From NCBI GenBank assembly GCA_000507305.1, contig DF240171.1, positions 1-64,000 on the forward strand: DNA of 64,000 nt. Direction: 5' to 3'. Positions 18,901 through 29,215 of the stretch are shown here, in pieces. A program made the translations under genes and the position numbers. Numbering within the stretch: position 1 is the stretch's first letter; every line of letters begins with the position of its first letter. Source of the DNA: Breviolum minutum Mf 1.05b.01. Its lineage: Eukaryota; Sar; Dinophyceae; Suessiales; Symbiodiniaceae. The notes beneath the pieces are model-generated. The model worked only from the letters and a program-made list of their open reading frames with translations. It ran no database searches and had not been told where the DNA came from.

Positions 18901-21740
18901 TCTGCTGTTTTGAAAGTTTCCCGTTCGGCATGGTCCTTTTTGGACCCAAGGACGTGTGCCGATCCTCGAGTTGAAAAAATGGGAGTACGTTTCTTGCTAT
19001 ATTTGCGATATAACTTGCAAAGAATACTAAGATCTTCATGCAACCAGCATTGCGAAAGGTCTCTGAAAGATACAAGATCAGTGTCCTTTAGGTTATGAAT
19101 GGAATCCTTTCAGGGGGACTATGCTTCAGCTCTTTCTGTTCAAAGACCCGTGTTTTCAAGCACTATGATGCAGAATTTTTAATTATGTCCCTGCAACCTT
19201 TCCTGTAGCCCAGGTCACAAGGGCTTCTTCTTCAGATGGGATGCACTGGTGTGCAATTTGGCATTATTTTTTGGCATATCGAGCGACAAAGTTTGAAATA
19301 TCACCATGTGATGCCATGGATTTGATATGGTTTGACAACACATTATTACTACAAATATCTACAAATTGGAAATCCGAAAGGCACAAGTGCAATTTTCACG
19401 ACAGGCCAAGATCAACACAGTCCGTCCGTACTTGACATCCACAGATATTCACCATAGTTCTCTCAGAGCTGATTTCTAGCCTTGTCAATGCTTGGTACTA
19501 TGACCATTGGAGCTTTTGGATTTACATATTGTTTGCATGGTGAGGTGTTGAAAATAATGCAATGTGCTCAGTCCAGACAAAAGAGTGAAGAAGAGGTGAT
19601 GTAAAGAGTTATCGTTTCAACAAACATGACAATAATGCCATAAAATGCATTGTCACACGATAAACTAGATAGTAGTTATTCTGAAGTGATTGATTTGTCA
19701 GGCATCGCCGTGTTTGCCGCATGGCTGAGGCACAGTGGTGTCTTTGCAGGCGTTAGGAGGCATGGCAGTGGCAGTCTCATGCTTAGAATTACTGTCACAG
19801 GCCAAGGTAGAGGTTTGGTACATCATGATTTCCCCAGGGTAACACGTTTCAGAAAATTGTTTATATCAATCTCCACTGCATCACTGTTCAGCTTCTGATG
19901 TCAACTCTTCCGCCTCACTCTTGGAGAAAATGAGATGGTTTTGCATGTTTTTGGCATTTTCTTTCCAATTTGCCATGGCCTACCCTCCAGGAAACTGACT
20001 AACCTATCCCCCAAAAATGGCATTTTGAAGATGATTTTCCTTTTCCCAAGGTGGGATATGTTAATCCCCTGGAGGGTAGTTGATTTCACAGCGGTTTCTT
20101 CAAAGACAACCTCAGGTTGTGGCGAAATATGCCGACAACATCTCGTTGCTTGGCTTCAAAGTACCCCAAAGGTTTCCAATGGAACGGGGGTAAGGGAATC
20201 CTTCAGAAAAATGGACTCAGAAATCAAGTTTGGAATGTTTATATATGTATATTATATGTGTGTGTACATACTTTTATACTATACATAGATTGGGGGTTGC
20301 CAAAACCATGAAACAGTTGGTGAGTAATCTGTTCATTTTTTATGAAGGGAAGATGTGTTCATTGATTTTCCCAGATTTATAGACATGTGCCTTCAATCAA
20401 TTCATGGAAGATCTACCCGCAAGTTCTATGAAGATGAGCCCAATCAAAGCAGCAGCAAAGCTTCGATGGTATGGATCCACGTGTATAGATGTGAGGGAAT
20501 GCTTGGGTGCAGTCAACTGACTTCCATCAGTCTTGCGATGTCACTCAGCAGTAGCAAGATTTCACCGACTCGCGGCACTTAGGAAAGGATTTGCCACGGC
20601 AGCTTGCCACAGCATTCAGTGTGAGTCAGCGAATAAGAGTCGACCAGGGCGGCAACTGGCAAGCATGGGTTTTCAGATTGTTCCAATAAGGAATGACTTG
20701 AAAGCGTAAACGGTAAGTGCACCCTACCAGTTTTTGAGCTTACAAAAGTCGCACAGACTAGAAAGACTTGCAAGTATGTGTAAAATGTGAGTCCAACTGA
20801 AGGCATTTGTATTTTCATGAGCTTTTGGGATGGCAGCAATCCAACATTGCATGCTTTGACATTTTTTTTATGTAGACTCATGTGATCGAAATGTTGACTG
20901 CACTACACTGCCGTTATGACACTCATGTTGAGTAGGGAACACTAGGATTTGGGGAGAACGTTGACGATGTGTTTCCACGTCTTCCAGCCTTGAGATTTTT
21001 GCAGAGGTTTTCTTAAGTTGAAGACTGTTAAGACGAGGCTCCCTCATGTTCATTTCAATCATTTCAATTGGTCAGAGTCCCTTTGCTCCTGAAAAATTAC
21101 AGATATTGACAGATTGTAGCTTGCTGAACTGCTTGATCCTGAAATGGGAAGCTAGATTTTCATCCCTACATCCTTTAGCAGCTTTAGCATTGGGTTTTGG
21201 TGAACTTCATGGCATCTCGTCTTGTCAGTATGCTCATGCCTTGACCGGTCAAGGCTGTTTCCATCGTCCTGACCTGCATTGCATCAGTTTTCATCTTCAA
21301 CATGCAGCTTGGCAACACTGGAGGTTCCACATAGCCGTACTGATCATACGTGGCATTAATAATGGAAACAATCATGATTTGTTGGAAAAAACACTGATTA
21401 TGTATTTGTAAATATATATATATATATATACGTGTGTGTGTGTGTGTGTGTGTAACAAACATGATTGCCAACATGATTTGGTATAACAAAATGGTTTGTT
21501 TTAATCAACCTGTTATATGCTGTGTACTTATAGCAGTGCGGGAGTATTTCTAAATGAATGATGATATACATATATACATATATATCATTATATATCCGGA
21601 CATTGCCTTTAGTTGGATGACTGCCCAGGCAACCTTCGGGCATTTTTCTGTTGGGGACGAGTTTGGTCATCGCATCGTTGTTCCTGGGATGCATATGTTT
21701 CATGGTCGTCCAAGGCGGAAACATGCAAAAAACAATGTAG
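15899..21740 (+). CDS. Nucleotide-sugar transporter, SLC35A-like
   Basis: Membrane antiporter that would import a nucleotide sugar (UDP-Gal, UDP-GlcNAc or CMP-sugar type) into Golgi/ER in exchange for the nucleoside monophosphate. Exons recognised: about 15899-15978 (PAALYSLQN..YVAASNLD), ?-16195 (QVLYQ, GC donor), 16455-16483 (KLVTTALFS), 16837-16898 (LGRQLSKNQWLGIV, GC donor), 17100 to about 17159 (VGVVQLA), 17368-17413 (GFLAVTTACVTS), 17683 to about 17741 (GLAAVYTEKIFKT), 19750-19773 (ALGGMAVA), 20116-20144 (VVAKYADNI), 20513-20550 (QLTSISLAMS), 21629-21740 (FLLGTSLVIASLF, TAG stop). These follow the family's order of conserved blocks. Most joins are in phase. Missing are the N-terminal helices, the exon with the sixth/seventh helices (18-19.7 kb), and one before 21629. 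Substrate cannot be told. Confidence 0.85.
16455..16483 (+). CDS. Transporter exon: KxxTTAxFS block (29 nt)
   Basis: A 29-nt exon between ACCAAG|G and TTCA|GTCCCT encoding MKLVTTALF plus the first base of Ser. It joins the QVLYQ exon (GC donor at 16196) and 16837, restoring QVLYQMKLVTTALFS, a strong family match. Confidence 0.85.
16837..16898 (+). CDS. Transporter exon: LSxxQW block
   Basis: Acceptor GCCCAG|G. It encodes VTMLGRQLSKNQWLGIVCCA. With the GC donor at 16899 and the next acceptor CCCAG|G at 17100 the protein reads QWLGIVCCAVGVVQLA, the same spacing as in family members. Using other donors changes the spacing or creates a stop. Confidence 0.85.
17214..17277. repeat. Dispersed repeat E, copy 1
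   Basis: The stretch from AATCCTGCACCA to CATCCCAGGTGG, with TATCCCATTGTTTATAGGG inside, closely matches 36189-36260. It lies in a transporter intron. Confidence 0.55.
17368..17413 (+). CDS. Transporter exon: TSG motif
   Basis: After CTCGGAG|G it encodes AWIGFLAVTTACVTS plus one base, with donor G|GTGGGG. Joined to 17683 it gives CVTSGLAAVYTEKIFK, equivalent to the conserved TSGFAGVYFEKILK. Confidence 0.9.
17683..17741 (+). CDS. Transporter exon: VYxEKIxK motif
   Basis: Acceptor TTGCAAG|G; it encodes LAAVYTEKIFKTLCLSQKG. The 3' end is placed at AAAGGG|GTAATC, but a GC donor at 17725 is also possible. The following family block (SxWxRNxQL) was not found. Confidence 0.8.
18130..18300. repeat. 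AT-rich low-complexity tract
   Basis: TATATA-rich stretch in the large intron between transporter exons. No coding signal. Confidence 0.8.
19750..19773 (+). CDS. Transporter microexon, 24 nt
   Basis: Eight codons (ALGGMAVA) between CTTTGCAG|G and GCA|GTCTCA, phase 0 at both ends. Joined to 20116 it reads GGMAVAVVAKYADNI, matching GGLxVAxVxKYADN of the family. Confidence 0.8.
19980..20080. mobile_element. MITE-like inverted repeat
   Basis: Arms CTACCCTCCAGG...CCTATCCC and GGGATATGTTAATCCCCTGG...GTAG are inverted copies of about 27 bp with a few mismatches. Non-coding, about 100 bp, 36 bp upstream of a transporter exon. Confidence 0.7.
20116..20144 (+). CDS. Transporter exon: KYADN motif
   Basis: After CCTCAG|G it encodes VVAKYADNI, the most conserved C-terminal signature of the family. 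The donor TC|GTTGCT ends in phase 2; the next exon at 20513 (GCAG|T) supplies SQLTSISLAMSLS. Confidence 0.88.
21412..21453. repeat. (TA)n(GT)n microsatellite
   Basis: TA repeat followed directly by GT repeat. Confidence 0.95.
21629..21740 (+). CDS. Transporter last helix, likely terminal exon
   Basis: After TGCCCAG|G the frame gives QPSGIFLLGTSLVIASLFLG, the last membrane helix (FxLGxxLVxxSxxLY in the family), then a short tail to TAG at 21738-21740. A donor inside the tail is possible, in which case the gene would continue. Confidence 0.75.
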
Positions 21741-21947
21741 CCATGATTTATTTATGATGGATGATAGGTCAGTGATAGGTAGGTCATTTGGTGAAAACCA
21801 AGTTTACATGAAATCAAACCTGGCTTTTTTTTGTCAGGTACTTGTACACCTTGAGTTGGGAGGCTCAGCTCCATGACTGCCGGTCCGACAGGTGAGAGAA
21901 TTCCAGGTTTTCGGTGACCCGAAAGGATGACCCACAAAACCAACACC

Positions 21948-23787
21948 ATGGATAGCCAAGGCCCACCTCAACCTGCTGGTTATATGCAGGTCCAAAGCAA
22001 GGATGGGAAAAGTCGATTTGGAGTTCGCAAACCAAAAAATCTCAGCAAGTCTTTGGGCTCTTCAGGGTATCTTTAATCCGGAGGTTATTAGTTGCCGAAG
22101 CTTGACTTTTGGTGATGCACCTTCACAAGTAAAGTCAAGGTTGAGAGTCGGACACCAGTTTTTTGAAAAGTGATCTTCATAGTCGTCACATGTGGTCACT
22201 GTAGGGCTTACTGTATCCATGTTTATCCCATGATTACCTGGGTTCGCCGCTTAGTGTAGGAACTACCAGTGCTGACAGGAGGATGTGGAAGTCATCGATG
22301 TGAACGGCAGCCATTCCAGAGCGATTCAACTAGGCGCCCAGAATCCTCCGGAAAGTTCGAGTTTTTGGGTATTTCTTCGGGAGAGGCATGTAAAGAGCTA
22401 CTGTTTGGATCTTTTTGGGGATGTAACATGGAGATGCGTGTTTCTATGTATTTATTCGCATGCTGGTGTTTCATTTTTTTTCATACTGGAATGGTGTCTA
22501 TTACTGTAATATTTGCTCTTACATGTATATCATGGATTTATTCAACAGATATTGCTAGTTGCTGACAGTTGCACAAGAGTTGAAGTGACTTATTATGTAA
22601 ATTTTCGATGATCCAGGGATTATATAATTCCGTGCCATGGAGACTTACAACTTGGCAACTTCACTTTGGTCCAGGTAAAAACGCCCTGTGATTGCCGGCT
22701 GAACCGCATCCACGGGACGACCGGGGTTTTAGTCTTTTTGTGCGGCGCGGAAAGATATCGGAATCTCAGAATCTCTTTGCGGAAATGGAAAGTTGCCAAG
22801 GTTGCAACGATACCAAGATCTGAATGACATAATTATATACCTTTGTTGCGATTCCAAAGGTAAAGATATACATCTATCAAACTCCCTTGATCTATGAGGA
22901 TAATCACTGGAAGTTTTTGCTGGTATTGTTGACACATGCCGGTTCAAAAGTTTCCTTTGTCATAGCAGATTGATCCTTTTGAGAATTGTAAATCCTTCAT
23001 GTATTTGAGATCCTGGTGCCTGGTACTTCCCAGGAAAATCTCTTTGCACCACGGGCGCCGAACTCTTTTATCAATCCACCGTCAGCACACGTCTCTGACC
23101 GTCTTCACGTCGCCGGAACCACAAACCGCTTGGGCGGCCACTGCCAACGTTGCAGACCGTGTCCGCTCGGCTTGTTGAAAACTAGAAACTAGCAGTAAGG
23201 GACTGAACGAAGTGGGAAATCAATTCATTCAACATGAAGGGAACATGAGGTGAAGGTAATTCACGAAAGGCTTTTGTTTGTTTTTTGCTTCTTTGCATAT
23301 CCTTATGTTTGTTGCAGGTTTGTATGGGCATTTCATGTATATATACTTGGCTCAAGCTTTGGCTTAAATTCCATGTGGCTTAGTGATGTTTTTTTTGCAT
23401 CGATCCAGGTCATGCTGATCCATCGTCAACAAATGCTTCGAGAGCTTCTGGAAAGTTCAGATGATTTTACCCATAGATGTTTTGTTGGATTTTTGGTGAC
23501 AAGAATTCTGTTGAAATGTGATATGTTGCTTGAACTCAAAGACTTATCACTTCAAACATCATGAGCAGACAAAAAAACAGTAGAACAGAAGGATAGTGTC
23601 ATTATCATATCATTATATCTCACTACAGGGGGTTGCGTTGGCACCCCCTGGGTGGCCCGCCCGGTTTGAGCGAGAAGCTCATCCCATGAAGTCTAGAATA
23701 GCTAGGCCCGTTGAAGTCCTGAGCTTAAATCGCTTTGAATTTGGAACCTCAACTACCGGACAATTGCCTTGGGAAACTTATGGTTGA
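21948..23787 (+). CDS. Unrecognised multi-exon gene (candidate)
   Basis: Four coding-looking pieces on +. 21948-22066 starts with ATG in ACCATGG and encodes MDSQGPPQPAGYMQV and KSRFGVRKPKNLSKSLG, with a possible donor GG|GTATCT. 22279 to about 22360, after GACAG|G, encodes EDVEVIDVNGSHSRAIQL. About 23407-23480, after ATCCAG|G, encodes VMLIHRQQMLRELLESSDDF. 23629-23787, after CTACAG|G, encodes PPGWPARFEREAHPMKS and ends with TGA. Phase between the first two does not match, so exons are missing or the pieces belong to different genes. No family is recognised. Confidence 0.4.
23347..23367 (+). other. Possible spliced-leader relic
   Basis: TTGGCTCAAG is identical to the last ten bases of the dinoflagellate spliced leader and is followed at once by TTTGGCTTAA, a one-mismatch second copy of its 3' end. 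Tandem truncated leader relics are known from recycled dinoflagellate cDNAs. Short enough to be chance. Confidence 0.3.
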
Positions 23788-24177
23788 AACCGGCCGGCCT
23801 TGTGGAATTCCTGTTCATGACAAGTTTTCTGAGTTCATGGGGAGAAGAACTAGATCACTTGTTAGTTGATATTGCTTATAAGAAATGAATTGATGGTTTG
23901 CAAGCACTATCTTGTTGGACGCCACAACGTTAAGCTTTGGACAAGATGTTGTTGCCATCGTTTTTTCTTGTTTGGCTTATGTTGAAAGGATATAACACAT
24001 CCACAATCAAAAAACGGAACTGAATTTCGATCAACGCATCCATTCCTGGCATTTGGTGATACTGAGGGACCAGGTATACCTGGGCCAATGCCTGCCATGA
24101 TGAGGTGAGAGACGGATTGGAGCCATACCCCTGGCGAGAGAGGGATTCAGTATATATATAATATATATTTACATTTA

Positions 24178-24288
24178 TATATGGGTGTTTCCAAAAATTA
24201 GGGACCCCCCAAATCATTTATTTTAATAGGGTTTTCCATTATAAACCATCCATTTTGGGGTACCCCCATTTTTGGAAACACCCATATA
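24178..24288. mobile_element. MITE-like element, family A copy 2
   Basis: Bounded by TATATGGGTGTTTCC and GGAAACACCCATATA, with GGGACCCCCC/GGGGTACCCC inner arms and TTATAAACC core. Lies about 190 bp upstream of the spliced-leader-like sequence before the DUF4116 gene. Confidence 0.88.
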
Positions 24289-24476
24289 GATAAATATTCA
24301 ATGATGTTCATAGCTAATGTATGGTGGAGATAAACTAGAGAAGGCTGAAGAGAGAGGGAAACAACAAACAAATTCAATATTTGATTGTTTCGATTTGACA
24401 ATTGCGGTGGTGTATCTTTCCCCCCAAGCAAAAAACAAAACATGTTCCTTTGTATATCGTATCAATTTGTGGTTTC

Positions 24477-24491
24477 GCCTTCCTGGCTCAA
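24477..24491 (+). other. Degenerate spliced-leader relic upstream of DUF4116 gene
   Basis: GCCTTCCTGGCTCAA, about 40 bp before the ATG at 24532, aligns with the 3' part of the dinoflagellate spliced leader (GCCATTTTGGCTCAA) at 12 of 15 positions, including GCC and TGGCTCAA. Consistent with a reverse-transcribed, re-inserted trans-spliced mRNA. Confidence 0.45.
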
Positions 24492-24531
24492 AAGTTGAAG
24501 AAATCCTCTCGCCGCAGCTGTTCCCCAACAA

Positions 24532-25242
24532 ATGTCGGTGATTTATAATGCCAAGGTGCTTCCACAGGTGAAAGACGAAGAACCCAAGTCAAAGATATTG
24601 GTAAATTTTGGATTGCTGTCTGGAAAAGAGGTTTTTGAGGTGGAACTGTCAGAGCAGGCAACTGTTGTGGAGCTAAGGGAGAAAGTGGTATCACAGTTGG
24701 GCTACACAAAGGGCTCGCCATTTGAAGAATTTCAACCAGCCTTTGATTGGAAACGCAAAGATGGAACTGAACTTCCTGGCCATGAAATTTTAAGCCAGTT
24801 GGAAGAGTTCTACGTTGAGGAGAAGAGGCAGGAAATGGTTTCTGCAGTGGTGAGTCACTGCAAAACACGGCAACACCACGGGAGTGACTCCTGCAAACTG
24901 GACAAAGTGCCAACCTGGATGAGAGATGACAAAGAGGTAATCATGGCAGCTATGCAGTTGTCTCCCAGGCATTTGGGATACGCCTCCAAAAGGCTAAGAG
25001 ATGACAAGGAAGTTGTACTGTCAGCCTTGGAGATAGACGGCCAGCTGTTGGGACATGCGTCAAAGAAGCTGAGGAACGATCGAGATGTGGTCCTGGCAGC
25101 TGTGAGAAAATGTGGCTGGACTTTGGCGTATGCATCAGAAAACCTCCAGAATGACCATGAAATGATCCAGGCTGCAGCAGCTGCTGGCCAGTCTGAGTCT
25201 GGCATACCAGACTGTCCCCTGGTCCGCCTGTTGGTGCCGTAG
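24532..25242 (+). CDS. Intronless protein: ubiquitin-like N-terminus plus DUF4116-type repeats
   Basis: A 236-residue protein with ATG at 24532, an in-frame TGA upstream at 24496, and stop at 25240. Residues about 20-85 (KILVNFGLLSGKEVFEVEL, then VVELREKVVSQLG) look like a ubiquitin-like fold, as often seen before DUF4116 repeats in dinoflagellates. From about residue 128 there are four units of 25-26 residues: RDDKEVIMAAMQ, RDDKEVVLSALE, RNDRDVVLAAVR, QNDHEMIQAAAA, each with an xxLxxAS spacer. This is the DUF4116 pattern; its function is unknown, perhaps protein binding. It is the only long uninterrupted gene in the window, flanked by multi-exon genes. With the leader-like sequence upstream, retroposition is likely. 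The ubiquitin-like call is inferred from pattern only. Confidence 0.9.
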   Translation: MSVIYNAKVLPQVKDEEPKSKILVNFGLLSGKEVFEVELSEQATVVELREKVVSQLGYTKGSPFEEFQPAFDWKRKDGTELPGHEILSQLEEFYVEEKRQEMVSAVVSHCKTRQHHGSDSCKLDKVPTWMRDDKEVIMAAMQLSPRHLGYASKRLRDDKEVVLSALEIDGQLLGHASKKLRNDRDVVLAAVRKCGWTLAYASENLQNDHEMIQAAAAAGQSESGIPDCPLVRLLVP

Positions 25243-26181
25243 GATGTAGAGAGATAGAGAGTCTCTCTTTGTTATTGTTGATATGGACAAAATTTGGTTC
25301 AACATGTTAAACCACCTGGGAGGCAAACATGTGATTTGCAAGCTAAGAATCCCCCTGTAAGCATAGACAGCAACATCAGAACGAATTTGTGCAGGATTTT
25401 CTTCCATCAACGCTACGTCAAAAGCAAACTATAGCAACTTCAGCCGACCAAAGGTAGTACTGTCCTAGGGGAATCATGATAATCATGGGGAATCCTCTCT
25501 AAAGGCCCTGCGTGTAGGTTGGCGAATCATTATGGGTGTACTGGTTTACCCATGATAGCTTGTTTTCAGAGATGCTCATGGTGGCAGTTTGCGTTATCCA
25601 ACATGTGCTTCCAATTGGCACATCTTGGTATTGATTTCAACCAGCGAGGGACGCCGCATCGAGCAGTACTGTCGGTTTCATTTTTACTCAGTTACTCCTG
25701 TTGCATATTTTGTTTGATTGACTTTTTAAAAGTTTCCAGGTGCTCACGTTCGCCAAACTGAACAGGAACACGAAACGAGAAACTCATAGAATTCCCTTGA
25801 GAAAGGGAATTCTGCCAAGGGCAATTGTGAGTTCGATTGCTGGTTTTATAAAATGTGTGTGTGTGTATTTAGATTGTGATCATTTGATTGGGGTAAAGGC
25901 AGCATTGATTGCCTGATACAGTCTCGTGTTTGATTTATTCCAGTTGAGTCACTGCGTCATCAAGAGCCAATAGTTCCTAGTTCATAAGATCACGTGTCCT
26001 TGATATTTGTTGCCTAGTTAGTTATGCCTAGTTTTTGCAGATCATTTTTGTTTGTTTTACTTGTAACGTATTCCAACTCCATTGTAATCATAGTTTGACA
26101 GCATCAACTCTTGTTATAGTTATAGCTTATGTTGGCTTAGGCATATGATAAAATAGTACTGTATGTTTAACGACCCTTCAG
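25243..26181. other. Intergenic region downstream of DUF4116 gene
   Basis: No coding signal. It holds a perfect hairpin at 25788-25813 (AGAATTCCCTT, loop GAGA, AAGGGAATTCT) and a short GT run near 25855. No terminator or polyadenylation motif can be named; dinoflagellates lack a reliable AATAAA signal. Confidence 0.5.
25788..25813. repeat. Perfect 11-bp hairpin
   Basis: Arms 25788-25798 and 25803-25813 are exact inverted copies around a GAGA loop. Confidence 0.9.
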
Positions 26182-26336
26182 ATGCATTGAAGAGCACCAC
26201 CAATCCTTTGGGACCAAGTTTACCAATGGGTTTTCCCCCCGAGTTGGCAGGGCAAAATCAAAAAAACGAACTGTGCGTAGGGACCGCTCTGAGCAAGATA
26301 AGGAGGTGTCGAAATCAATTTGCTAATGCATGTTAG
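26182..26336 (+). CDS. Candidate exon, unknown protein
   Basis: After CCTTCAG the frame encodes ALKSTTNPLGPSLPMG and PPELAGQNQKNELCVG, then KIRRCRNQF, ending at TAG 26334. A GT inside AGGAG|GTGTCG could be the true donor. Composition looks coding. It may be an early exon of a gene running to about 31.6 kb. Confidence 0.45.
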
Positions 26337-26990
26337 TTATATATAGCAACCTCGCACATGCCATAACACATTCAGATGATATTTGTTGTTTTTTTTTCTC
26401 AGTAGTTTTTGTTTGTGGGAACTGGGAACTCGCTTTGGCCCAAGACGGGCTATGCAAGCAGAAGTTGCGAGACTCACAGCAGGATAACTTCTGCATGACA
26501 AAAAGAAATCATCCGAGTGGTGACTAAGAGTTGCACAGATCTTGAGAACATAATCAGATTTGACTATTTTTCAGATGGTTTGGTTCAACCACCATCAACC
26601 ACCTACTGTAGATTGGAGCGCCGGATGTTTCGCTGACGGAGATGTCTCGATGATAGTGGATGACAGTTTTTAGAAACGTTTTGTTGTTTTCTTTGAAATG
26701 CAGGGGACTACCTCAGGCCACTTTCTGATGGAAGACAGGCTAGACATGGTTAAACATTTCTCGGGCTAAAGTGACTTTTGATAATCTACACACACATTTT
26801 CTGAGATTACAAGAGCTAGATTGGCCACTTTCATATTAAAATATGGTCATCTAGCCTCCAGATGGGGGGATTGGATGGGGGATTGTTTACGTGTACCCCG
26901 ACATGTTTGAATTATGCCATCAGATGATATGCTCCCTGGAACAAGCATTTCCTCAGTGATATGCTTCCTGGAACATCATCCACCTTTCAG

Positions 26991-27104
26991 ATGGCTTTCA
27001 ACGTGGAAGGCCTGATGGGTACGAAGACCGTACCTTACTACCGAGTCAGCAACCAAGTGGATCTCATGATGAGGACGACTTCATTTGGGGAGTCAACAGG
27101 CTGA
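26991..27104 (+). CDS. Candidate exon, unknown protein
   Basis: Directly after CTTTCAG an ATG opens a 37-codon frame (MAFNVEGLMGTKTVPYYRV and SNQVDLMMR) ending TGA. It looks coding but no family is recognised, and whether ATG is a start or internal is unknown. Confidence 0.4.
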   Translation: MAFNVEGLMGTKTVPYYRVSNQVDLMMRTTSFGESTG

Positions 27105-27180
27105 GGTGAAGGTTGGTAAAGCCAAATCAGAAGCCAACTGGCTTTTCACCACCATTTTATGCGGTAGTTGTGAAACATGA

Positions 27181-27345
27181 TTATTGAACTTTAGAACTAT
27201 ATATATATACCCAAAATTGAGAGATATAGATATGGACCAGTAACAATATTTTTTCTTTTAATATGCATGATATTTATTGATATTCCGCATTCACAAAATA
27301 AATATACATATATATATATATATACATAAATTATCAAGTGTTATT
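27181..27345. repeat. AT-rich low-complexity tract
   Basis: Contains two TATATATA runs and little else. No coding signal. Confidence 0.8.
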
Positions 27346-28214
27346 ATTTAAATTTATATCCCGAATATATAAACGTGTAATGATTTGGGAAACTAACCAT
27401 TGACACTCCTCTGTGTGTTGATTTAGTTGGGCGCATCGAAAACTTCATCCTGGCAGGATTGTCCTTGCGCTGCTTGTGAGACCCATCGTACTTTCCACTC
27501 CTTGTTGAGAGGGTGCGGTTTTGTGGCGGATGTAGCAGTAGTTTAAACTTTAAACTTGGAGGTGACTGGGAAACACAAAAGCAGACTGAAAGAGCAAATT
27601 TGTTGATACAAACTAATTCCATGCTTTTACAAGAGAACATATGAAATGTATTGAAATGTAGAGTTTTGTTGTTTCAAAAGGTCTACGGAAACCATGGCAT
27701 ACTTCATTAACCTTTGGTCAATTTTGGTCTAACCAAACTTGTAGATTTGGTTTCTTTGGCCGCTTCGTTTGGCCCATGCATTCGTTCCGCAGAAAACCGG
27801 CTGCATATACTGCAAACATACATGCTGCAATTACATGTTTTTTTTTAAACGTGTTTTTTTACGTCGTAGTATATTCAGCTCTTTTAGTCTTTGTGTGTTT
27901 TTCCATCCAAAAAGACACAGGGACTGTGTGTTTTCTTACATCAATATTCTACTTTTTGGATAGATACCTGAGCCACACATCTTCAACAAAAAACCATCCA
28001 AACTTTAGATATTCTTTCAGGTCTTAAAGTTGCAAGTAAGACTTGAAGAAATCCCAGATGCCCCATGGGATTTGACAAATTTACCTACAATTGGCCTAAT
28101 ATTTATGGGATCAAATGTAGGTACAAGGTGGGCCCCTACGATCGTTATAAATGGGGTGAACTAACCCCTATAAATGGCCTTATGACTGGGTAATTGGGGT
28201 TATAACCCTACTTC

Positions 28215-28325
28215 TATATGGATGTTTCCGAAAATAGTGGTACCCCCAAATCATCCATTTTAATAGGGTTTTCCATTATAAACCATCTATTTTGGGGTAC
28301 CTCTATTTTTGGGAGCGCCCATATA
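28215..28325. mobile_element. MITE-like element, family A copy 3
   Basis: Left end TATATGGATGTTTCCGAAAATA, right end GGGAGCGCCCATATA, with the family's GGTACCCCC and TTATAAACC interior. Ends are more diverged than in other copies. The 10-mer GTTATAACCC is present on both sides (28199-28208 and 28329-28338). Confidence 0.8.
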
Positions 28326-28704
28326 GGAGTTATAACCCAATATTATAACTGGTAGGGACCCCCGTGTTTCAGAGCGCCAGGTCTGAACCAATGAGACCTG
28401 CAAGGTCGAAGGTATCTAAACCGGTGCTGGGAGACCGAGGTGGACACGGGACAGGTGTAAATTTGATTCTTATTGCAGTTACCTAGCAAAAAAAAATACT
28501 CAAAAATGTTTTCATATGAGTGCTCATATAGTGATATAATGACATTATGTAATTATTCCTTCAGATTATCTCAAAGATGGACTTTTTTTCTGGTGATGAA
28601 TTGGTTAAATTATATATGTGTACAAAGTTCTGTAGCGCACTTAGTTCATGTTACAGGTTAATAACTATCTTGATGTGTTTATGTCCTTTTGACTTTGAAG
28701 TTGC

Positions 28705-28830
28705 CATGATGATCCCGTGCAAACACTGAGGCGCCGGCCGCCAGCCAACTGGGACTCCAGTGAAGGTGCACCGCTGAGTGAAAATGGCCCCAAGCCACCA
28801 CTTCGTTGGGAAGCCTGGAGGAAATAATGG
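28705..28830 (+). CDS. Candidate exon, unknown protein
   Basis: The frame reads TLRRRPPANWDSSEGAPLSE and then PPLRWEAWRK before TAA. It is GC-richer than its surroundings. No family; borders uncertain. A 130-codon - strand frame covers it and is regarded as a shadow. Confidence 0.3.
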
Positions 28831-29215
28831 GAACGGCCTCTACGAGAAACGCTTGTAAACCACAGGAATCATAAGACATGAAAGGTCTTGAAAGAGTTAT
28901 CCTCATCATTATTTTGCGCGCATTGTTCAATATTGATGAATCATATTTGGACAAAATTAAGTTGACGTCAGGTGAAGTCAATGCAACAAGTTCTTTTTTG
29001 ATGCAGGAATCTCTTTGATTTTTAGTGCAGGTTGGTGGAACAACTCTATTTTTTTTCGCGTTGATATCCATTCAGGTAATGGTTAATTGCTGGTTTGAAT
29101 TAGTGGGATCCCCTTGTGAAAGGGATTGTTACTTGGGGGTACTGCTAGAATCCCAAACCACCAACTCAAACTACCAATTTATCATTTGTTGATTCATGCT
29201 TCATGGAATGTCAGC

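Noticed and set aside
24488-24913. 141-codon frame on the - strand
   Set aside because: Shadow of the DUF4116-type gene.
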